Assembly (NCBI RefSeq): GCF_000344805.1
Contig: NC_020453.1
Coordinates: 7,482,001-7,546,000, forward strand
Direction of reading: 5' to 3'
Origin: Bradyrhizobium oligotrophicum S58
GTDB taxonomy: Bacteria > Pseudomonadota > Alphaproteobacteria > Rhizobiales > Xanthobacteraceae
DNA length: 64,000 bases
Part shown: positions 58,632-64,000 of the stretch, in pieces
Numbering within the stretch: position 1 is the first letter of the stretch
Layout: the number at the start of each line of letters is the position of its first letter
Program-made: the position numbers and the translations under genes
Notes under the pieces: model-generated
What the model was told of the DNA's origin: nothing
Seen by the model: only the letters and a program-made list of their open reading frames with translations
Database searches by the model: none

Positions 58632-60533
58632 TCAGCGGGCGAGGATGACGTCGTCGCCCGGCGTCGCGGCGTAGATGCGCTCGATCAGGTCCTTGCGGTT
58701 CTCCAGCACGGCGCGCTGGTTGATCGAGCCCTTGTCGGTGACTTCACCCTTGTCGATGGACAGCGGCACACCGAGCAGAACGGCGCGTGTGATCCGGGTC
58801 GAGGACCCGGTCGCGGTCTGCTGGAATTTTGTGAAGCGCTCGCGGAAGGCCTCGACGATCAGCGGATCGGCGGCGGTGGCGGCGAGATCGTCGAACGGCA
58901 AGGTCGCGTTGATCAGGCGGCAGCCGTCGACATCGAGCACAATGATGGCCGCGATCTCGTCGCGGTTGATGCCGGCGATGATGACGTCACGCGCCAGCGG
59001 CGCGCAGGCGGCAATGAAGCGCGCCCTGAGAGGACCGACCGAGACCCAGGTGCCGGATGCGAGCTTGAAGTCCTCGGCGACGCGGCCGTCGAAATCGAAG
59101 CCGGCGTTGAAGTCGTTGGGATCGACGGGCTTGAGCGCGTCGCCCATCTGGTAGTAGCCCTCGGAGTCGAACGCCGCGGCCGAGACCTCCGGCAGGCGCC
59201 AATAGCCCGGCGTGACGTTCGGGCCCTTGGCCCGCACTTCCATCTTGCCGTTGTTGGGCACGAGCTTGGCCTCGTTGCCGGAGACGGGCAGACCGACATG
59301 GCCGGAGCGGCTGGTGCGCGGATTGACCGACATGAAGAACGGCGCGGTCTCGGTCGAGCCGAGGCCGGTCAGCATCGGCACGCGATAGCCCGTCTCGGCC
59401 ACCGAGAGCTCGTCGAGTTCGTTCCAGACATGCGGCGCCAGCGCGGCACCCGAGAAGAACATCGCGTGCAGCCGGCTGAAGAAGGTCTTTCGCAACCCTA
59501 AGTCCTCGCGGAAATAGGGCAGCAGCGACTCGTAGCCCTTGGGGACGTTGAAATACACCGTCGGCGAGATCTCGCGCAGGTTACGCACGGTCTCTTCGAT
59601 GCCGCCCGGCACCGGCTTGCCCTGGTCGAGATACATCGAGCCGCCGTTGAACAGCGTGAGTCCGATGTTGTGGTTGCCGCCAAAGGTGTGATTCCAGGGC
59701 AGCCAGTCGACGATGACAGGCGGCTCGTCCTTGAGGAAGGCGAGCGTCTCGCGGATCATCACCTGGTTGGCGCAGATCATGCGCTGGGTGTTGATGACGG
59801 CCTTGGGATTGCCGGTCGAGCCCGAGGTCAGCAGGAATTTCGCGATCGTGTCCGGGCCGATCTTGTCATGCGCGGCATCGAGGCCGGGGAATAGCGGCGA
59901 AGCGATGAGATCAGCGAGCATCGTGATCTTGCGGCCCGGCACCGAGCCGAACGACGCCACGATCTCGGTGCCTTCAGGCACGTTGGCCGAGAGCGCATCG
60001 GCAAACTTGTCGGCGTCATCGACGAAGACGAGTCCCGGCGTCAGCAGCTTCATCAGATAAGCGAGCTTGCCGTAGTCCCGCGACACCAGCGAATAGGCCG
60101 GGGACACCGGGCAGAACGGCACGCCGGCATAGAGCGAGCCGAACGCGACCAGCGCATGGTCGATCGAATTGCCCGACAGGATCATCACCGGCCGGTCCGG
60201 CGACAGCCCGCGCGCGAGCAGCCCCGACGCGATGTGCCGGCTCGCCGCCAGCAGCGTGGCATAGGTCAGCTCGCGCCACCCCTCTGGGCCGACGCGCTCG
60301 GCCATGAACACGCGCTCTGGTGTGGCTTTGGCGAAGTGATGCAGCCGGTCCGTGATCCGCTGCGGGAAGTCGCCGAGCGGCTGCTTCGGGCGAAGATAGA
60401 TGGTGCCGTCATCGCGGCGATCGACGGTAACAGCGGGATCGTTGAACGAGATCGCGCGCAACGGATGAACACTGGCGCTGCGCGCCGTGTCGTCCGTTCC
60501 TCCCTGTGTGCTTGTTTTTGCTTGTGCGGTCAT
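58632..60533 (-). CDS. Feruloyl-CoA synthase-like hydroxycinnamate:CoA ligase
   Basis: 633 aa, the length of Fcs-type rather than medium-chain ligases. An N-terminal segment of about 40 residues precedes AMP-binding motifs: LLTSGSTGNPKAVINTQ, VDWLPWNHTFGGNHN (Fcs hallmark), LTGLGSTETAPF, GYYQMGDALKPVD and the late DKGEVTDKGSINQRAVLENR lysine segment. It would activate ferulate/p-coumarate-like acids with ATP and CoA in the cytoplasm. One base separates its ATG from the crotonase stop, so they are coupled. R. palustris CouB is the functional analogue by context. Confidence 0.85.
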   Translation of the reverse strand: MTAQAKTSTQGGTDDTARSASVHPLRAISFNDPAVTVDRRDDGTIYLRPKQPLGDFPQRITDRLHHFAKATPERVFMAERVGPEGWRELTYATLLAASRHIASGLLARGLSPDRPVMILSGNSIDHALVAFGSLYAGVPFCPVSPAYSLVSRDYGKLAYLMKLLTPGLVFVDDADKFADALSANVPEGTEIVASFGSVPGRKITMLADLIASPLFPGLDAAHDKIGPDTIAKFLLTSGSTGNPKAVINTQRMICANQVMIRETLAFLKDEPPVIVDWLPWNHTFGGNHNIGLTLFNGGSMYLDQGKPVPGGIEETVRNLREISPTVYFNVPKGYESLLPYFREDLGLRKTFFSRLHAMFFSGAALAPHVWNELDELSVAETGYRVPMLTGLGSTETAPFFMSVNPRTSRSGHVGLPVSGNEAKLVPNNGKMEVRAKGPNVTPGYWRLPEVSAAAFDSEGYYQMGDALKPVDPNDFNAGFDFDGRVAEDFKLASGTWVSVGPLRARFIAACAPLARDVIIAGINRDEIAAIIVLDVDGCRLINATLPFDDLAATAADPLIVEAFRERFTKFQQTATGSSTRITRAVLLGVPLSIDKGEVTDKGSINQRAVLENRKDLIERIYAATPGDDVILAR

Positions 60534-60534
60534 G

Positions 60535-61338
60535 TCACGTCGGCTTCACTTTGGCAGTCTTGTGATCCAGGAAGGCGCGGATGCGGCTCTTGGCCTCCTT
60601 GTCGCTCTGCGCGACGGTGGCCATCAGCGATTCCATCAGCAGGCCGGTCTGCGGATTGGCCTCGGCGATCATCGGCAGGGCCTGCAGCACGGCGAAGTTC
60701 GTCAGCGGCGCGTTACCCGCGATCTTCGTTGCCAGCTCCAGCGCCTTGGTCATCGAGGCGCCGGCGTCGACCAGATATTGCGCGAAGCCGTAGGACGAGC
60801 CTTCGGTCGCGGAATAGACTCGGCCAGTCAGCATCATGTCCATCATACGGGCGACGCCGATCAGGCGCGGCAGCCTGACCGAGCCGCCGCCACCGACGAA
60901 GATACCGCGCTGGCCCTCGGGCAGTGCGAAATAGGCCGAGGGCTCGGCGACGCGGATATGCGCGGCGCAGGCGAGCTCGAGCCCGCCGCCGATGACGGCG
61001 CCCTTCAGCGCCGCAATGACCGGCACGCGGCAATACTGGATGCGGTCGAACACACGATGCCACATCTGCGAATGCACCAGGCCTTCAGTGGCATCACGCT
61101 CGCGCAGTTCGGACAGGTCGAGGCCGGAGGAGAAATTGTCGCCGAGGCCGTGGATCACGACGCAGCGGACGTCTTCGGGCAGGCTGGTGAAGCACTCGCC
61201 GATGGCGAGGATGATGCCGTCATTCAGCGCATTGCGCTTGGCCGGGCGGTTGAGCCCGATCGTCAGGACGGCACCCTGCTGGTCGATCTGCAGCAGAGAC
61301 GGATCGCCCGCTGGCGTGGCGGTGTCGGCGTTTCCCAT
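60535..61338 (-). CDS. Enoyl-CoA hydratase/crotonase of the hydroxycinnamate-like operon
   Basis: 267 aa from ATG 61338. Crotonase fold: LNRPAKRNALNDGIILAI, oxyanion-hole FSSGLDLSEL, and AALKGAVIGGGLELACAAHIRVAE; a candidate acid/base Glu lies in FALPEGQRGIFVGGGG. First gene of the minus-strand operon, with a candidate MarR operator 27-41 bp upstream. It could be a hydratase of a beta-oxidative route, as R. palustris CouA-like enzymes, or a hydratase-lyase; sequence alone does not decide. Confidence 0.85.
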   Translation of the reverse strand: MGNADTATPAGDPSLLQIDQQGAVLTIGLNRPAKRNALNDGIILAIGECFTSLPEDVRCVVIHGLGDNFSSGLDLSELRERDATEGLVHSQMWHRVFDRIQYCRVPVIAALKGAVIGGGLELACAAHIRVAEPSAYFALPEGQRGIFVGGGGSVRLPRLIGVARMMDMMLTGRVYSATEGSSYGFAQYLVDAGASMTKALELATKIAGNAPLTNFAVLQALPMIAEANPQTGLLMESLMATVAQSDKEAKSRIRAFLDHKTAKVKPT

Positions 61339-61364
61339 CGCTTGATTGTGTCCTGTTCAGAATA

Positions 61365-61379
61365 GTTATGTTTTATAAC
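61365..61379. promoter_or_regulatory. Candidate MarR operator, site 2 (GTTAT-N5-ATAAC)
   Basis: GTTAT-GTTTT-ATAAC with perfect 5-bp arms, 27 bp upstream of the crotonase ATG. Same arm length, spacing and core (TTAT/ATAA) as 51262-51276 at the MarR/transporter promoter. Confidence 0.6.
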
Positions 61380-61489
61380 GATCTTGGCGGGAGTCAATAA
61401 GCGCTCCCCGAGATCATGTTGTGCAATGCGAAAGACGGCGCCGGACTGACTGCTTGCGCGAGCTACGCGACGACATGTCCGGGCCCATG

Positions 61490-61925
61490 GCGGCATGGTA
61501 AGGCGTGTCTGCGCAAAGGCAAATGACATGGTCGGGCATTCCCGCGGCGAAATCACGCCCGGGGCTTGCTCAGCGTTCACCCTCTTGTGCAGAGGGCGCA
61601 GGGAAGGCCAGGCGCCGACTGACGCCTGCGGCCCGCCTGCGAAAAAAATGCAGGCGGCAGGTACCACAGGTGCAGCCGGAATCACCCGGCCTTCCCTGCG
61701 CGGTGGTCTTCACGCTTATACGCAGTCTCCCTGGTGCGCCGGGCTTGTTGGCCACCATCACCACGCGGCGCCTGAGGCGCCATCGCGGCTTGATACCAGC
61801 ATCGGGGTATCAGGACGCTGCGACTTCACGTCCACGAGACGTTCGTTCGTCCGCAGGCCCGTGAGAGCCTGCTGCGAAGTCTCGCGGCCACCGCTCCCCG
61901 CCCCGCGTGTCGTGACGATCGCGCG
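61490..61925. repeat. Structured GC-rich intergenic repeat, no convincing gene
   Basis: Contains GCGCAGGGAAGGCC (61596-61609) and its exact complement GGCCTTCCCTGCGC (61688-61701), enclosing a smaller hairpin CGCCTGC/GCAGGCG (61635-61641 and 61651-61657) with an A7 loop. The longest open frame (61495-62046, plus) reads AKANDMVGHSRGEITPG and later DTSIGVSGRCDF. I recall closely similar strings from many hypothetical ORFs in Bradyrhizobium, which points to a dispersed repeat or structured RNA rather than a protein. That recollection needs checking. Confidence 0.5.
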
Positions 61926-62174
61926 CTACGCCCCTCGCTTGGGACGGGATGGCGGCATCATGCCTGATTTCTTCAAAAGCGAAAGCGAAAAATTTCCGGA
62001 TATCGATCTCGATCGATGCACCGCATTGAAGTGGCAGGCAAAATGATTTTTGGTGCGCAGGCGATTTATCTTGGCACGCGGCCGGAATCGCGCGGAAAGG
62101 TCGCGCGAAGCCTCAAAGTGATTTGCTCGTCGGGCAGGAGGAACGGGACTTCTGTCTTGGACACTCATGATCGA
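61926..62174. other. Gap between the repeat and arsA
   Basis: About 250 bp without a supported gene. A palindrome ATGATCGATCAT (62167-62178) overlaps the end of arsA. No T-run terminator is evident. Confidence 0.35.
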
Positions 62175-63932
62175 TCATGACAACGCCTTGAGCTGCTCAA
62201 TTCCGATCGGCGGCTTGCTTCGCCAGCCGATCAGGAATGCCCGGTTTGCAAGTCCGTTCCGAACGCGATCAATCTGCATCCTTTCTCTCGCAAGCCGCGA
62301 CCGCAACAACGGATCGCGAGTTCCCGAGGCGCTGAGGCATTTGTTGATGACCCAACCGAATGGCTCGATGCTGGCGCGGCGCAAATCATCCTGAAGAGCG
62401 GCGGCTTCGGAAACTGGGGTCGTCTCCGGCAGAGCCACAAGGATCACGCGCGTATGAGCGGGGTCTTGAAGTCTCATCAGCGGCGTAATGATACGCCCTG
62501 GGCCGCTCGGGTCGAGTTGGCGTGTCATCTGCCGATGATAAGCGCCGGTGGCATCGAGCAGGAGCAGAGTATGGCCCGTGGGTGCCGTATCGAGAACGAC
62601 AAAGTCGCTTCGCGCCTCCGCGACGATCCGGGAGAAGGCATGGAACACGGCGACCTCCTCGGTGCACGGCGAAGCGAGGTCCTCGAGCAGCAGCGCCTTG
62701 CCCTGCTCATCCAGGTCACGGCCACGGCTGGCCAATATTTTCGCGACGTACCGTTCGGTCTCGATGCGAGGATCGATCCGATCCACGGTCAGGCCCGGCA
62801 TTGCACCCTCAACGACGAAAGCGACATGGGCTGCAGGATCGGTCGTGCTGAGGTGGACGGCATGCCCGCGCTTGGCGAGTCCCACGGCAACGGCAGCGGC
62901 AACCGTCGTCTTTCCCACGCCGCCCTTGCCCATGACCATGATCAGGCCGTGCCTGCCGCCAGCGATATCATCGACCAACCGGTCGAGACCCGGCAAGTCG
63001 ACCGGCTCGGCATCCCCTGCCCCGGCTGTCATCGGAAGCGATGCACTGGATGGTGACAACAATGCTCTAAGCGCCGCGACACCCACGATGTCAAAGCCAA
63101 ACAATGGAATTTCATCACGCGGTAGCTTCGTCAGCGACGCTGGCATCGCGGCGAGAGCCTCGTCCTGATCGCGCTGAAGGGCGACTGCCACGGCATCGGC
63201 TGGGTCCGCGGCATGAAAGCGTCCGTTCACAGCCAACACCTGGTTCGAGAGATTGAGCGCGTCGAGCTCGCCTGAAGTTCTGGCGGCTTCGCGTATCGCT
63301 CCCCGCTCGGCCCGGGTGACAAGGACGATGGTCGTGCGCTCGGAATTGCCCAACGCCTGAAGCGCCCGGCGAAATCGCTCCTCCTGCATCTTCAAACCCG
63401 AATGCGGGCCGAGGCAAGATGCCCCGCGGTCGTTGTCCTTCAGAAAGCCGGTCCATGCCTTTGGCAAGCTGAGAAGCCGCAACGTATGGCCGGTCGGAGC
63501 TGTGTCGAACACGATATGGTCGAAGCCCGCCATATCACCATCCAGCAATCCCACGAACTCATCGAAGGCGGCTATCTCAGTGGTGCAGGCACCGGAAAGC
63601 TGCTCGCGGACGGTCGATTTCTCCTCAGAAGTCGCAGCAGGCCCGAGTTGTTCGAGCACGCGGACCCGATAGCTCTCGGCTGCCGTCTCGGGATCAATGT
63701 TCATTGCGAACAGCCCAGCCACGTTCGGCACCGGCAGTGGGCTATCAGCCAGGCTGACTTCCAGCATCTCGTCGAGGTTCGATGCAGGATCGGTGCTGAC
63801 GAGGAGGACACGCAAGCCACGGTCGGCAAGACCGATGGCCGTGGCACAAGCCAGCGAGGTCTTGCCGACGCCGCCTTTGCCGGTGAAAAAGAGAAATGGT
63901 GTCGGAGCATCTAGGGCGCGCAAACGAGGCAT
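62175..63932 (-). CDS. arsA: ArsA-type arsenite-transport ATPase, two fused ATPase halves
   Basis: 585 aa from ATG 63932 (a GTG at 63935 is the alternative). Two deviant Walker A motifs, GKGGVGKTS near the N-terminus and GKGGVGKTT near 336-344, each followed by STDPA and DTAPTGHT. Cys116, Cys173 and Cys423 correspond closely to the metalloid-binding Cys113, 172 and 422 of the E. coli plasmid ArsA, so arsenite/antimonite activation is likely. It powers ArsB-type efflux. ATG overlaps the stop of an upstream gene (TGATG), as expected for an arsDA order. Confidence 0.9.
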   Translation of the reverse strand: MPRLRALDAPTPFLFFTGKGGVGKTSLACATAIGLADRGLRVLLVSTDPASNLDEMLEVSLADSPLPVPNVAGLFAMNIDPETAAESYRVRVLEQLGPAATSEEKSTVREQLSGACTTEIAAFDEFVGLLDGDMAGFDHIVFDTAPTGHTLRLLSLPKAWTGFLKDNDRGASCLGPHSGLKMQEERFRRALQALGNSERTTIVLVTRAERGAIREAARTSGELDALNLSNQVLAVNGRFHAADPADAVAVALQRDQDEALAAMPASLTKLPRDEIPLFGFDIVGVAALRALLSPSSASLPMTAGAGDAEPVDLPGLDRLVDDIAGGRHGLIMVMGKGGVGKTTVAAAVAVGLAKRGHAVHLSTTDPAAHVAFVVEGAMPGLTVDRIDPRIETERYVAKILASRGRDLDEQGKALLLEDLASPCTEEVAVFHAFSRIVAEARSDFVVLDTAPTGHTLLLLDATGAYHRQMTRQLDPSGPGRIITPLMRLQDPAHTRVILVALPETTPVSEAAALQDDLRRASIEPFGWVINKCLSASGTRDPLLRSRLARERMQIDRVRNGLANRAFLIGWRSKPPIGIEQLKALS

Positions 63933-64000
63933 CACAATTCATCCTGAGGCCGGCGCGCTGGTGCAAGAGAACCGCCTGAACACTGGGCATTTCCTGCAGG
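63932..64000 (-). CDS. C-terminal end of a gene coupled to arsA, probably arsD
   Basis: Reading in from the right edge, 22 codons (PAGNAQCSGGSLAPARRPQDEL) end in a TGA whose last bases overlap the arsA ATG. The short Cys-containing tail and position before arsA fit the metallochaperone ArsD, but too little is visible to be sure. Confidence 0.45.
   Translation of the reverse strand, partial: PAGNAQCSGGSLAPARRPQDEL

Noticed and set aside
61495..62046. A 183-codon plus-strand ORF upstream of arsA
   Set aside because: No ribosome site or family domain; it overlaps an exact inverted repeat and resembles strings repeated in this genus, so it is treated as a repeat.

Overview
The window looks like a chromosomal segment of a Bradyrhizobium-type alphaproteobacterium (Bradyrhizobium/Rhodopseudomonas group). 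The DNA is GC-rich, there is a cycM-type membrane cytochrome c, and there are several branched-chain-type ABC transporters. CoA-dependent organic-acid catabolism is arranged as in Rhodopseudomonas, and palindromic repeats of a kind common in this group fill many intergenic gaps. This placement is inference from gene content; no search was run.

Left part (1-12.6 kb): the N-terminus of an O-antigen-ligase-like membrane protein; a DUF6502 gene overlapping a secreted DUF5666 protein; two small immunity-like genes; a five-gene Yej-type peptide importer with two tandem Tat-type binding proteins; and cycM. Middle-left (12.8-28.4 kb): kdsB and pheA; a LysR regulator divergent from two NAD(P)-binding oxidoreductases; a flavin-dependent monooxygenase; then metF-metH behind a long AT-richer leader with mutually exclusive helices. 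A 1487-bp IS4-family element has landed in the centre of an intergenic palindrome downstream of metH. A DevC/DevA/DevB-like export cassette follows.

Middle (28.6-50.7 kb): glutathione S-transferase, GNAT acetyltransferase and glycerol kinase, then a minus-strand beta-oxidation set: hydratase/dehydrogenase fusion, CoA ligase, thiolase, two acyl-CoA dehydrogenases and an SDR. This order matches my memory of the R. palustris pimFABCDE dicarboxylate operon. Divergent from it are an IclR regulator and a branched-chain-type transporter with three tandem binding proteins of exactly 407 aa each, then a glycerate kinase.

Right part (50.7-61.4 kb): a second catabolic island resembling the R. palustris cou (hydroxycinnamate) locus. 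A MarR regulator faces a transporter with a fused permease-ATPase. A minus-strand set holds a crotonase, a feruloyl-CoA-synthase-like ligase, an SDR, a thioesterase, a periplasmic binding protein and a shikimate-dehydrogenase-like protein. The same 15-bp inverted repeat (RTTAT-N5-ATAAY) sits in front of both the transporter and the catabolic genes, suggesting one MarR regulon. The end holds a structured repeat and an ArsA-type ATPase preceded by the last codons of an upstream gene. I saw no rRNA, tRNA or CRISPR array.
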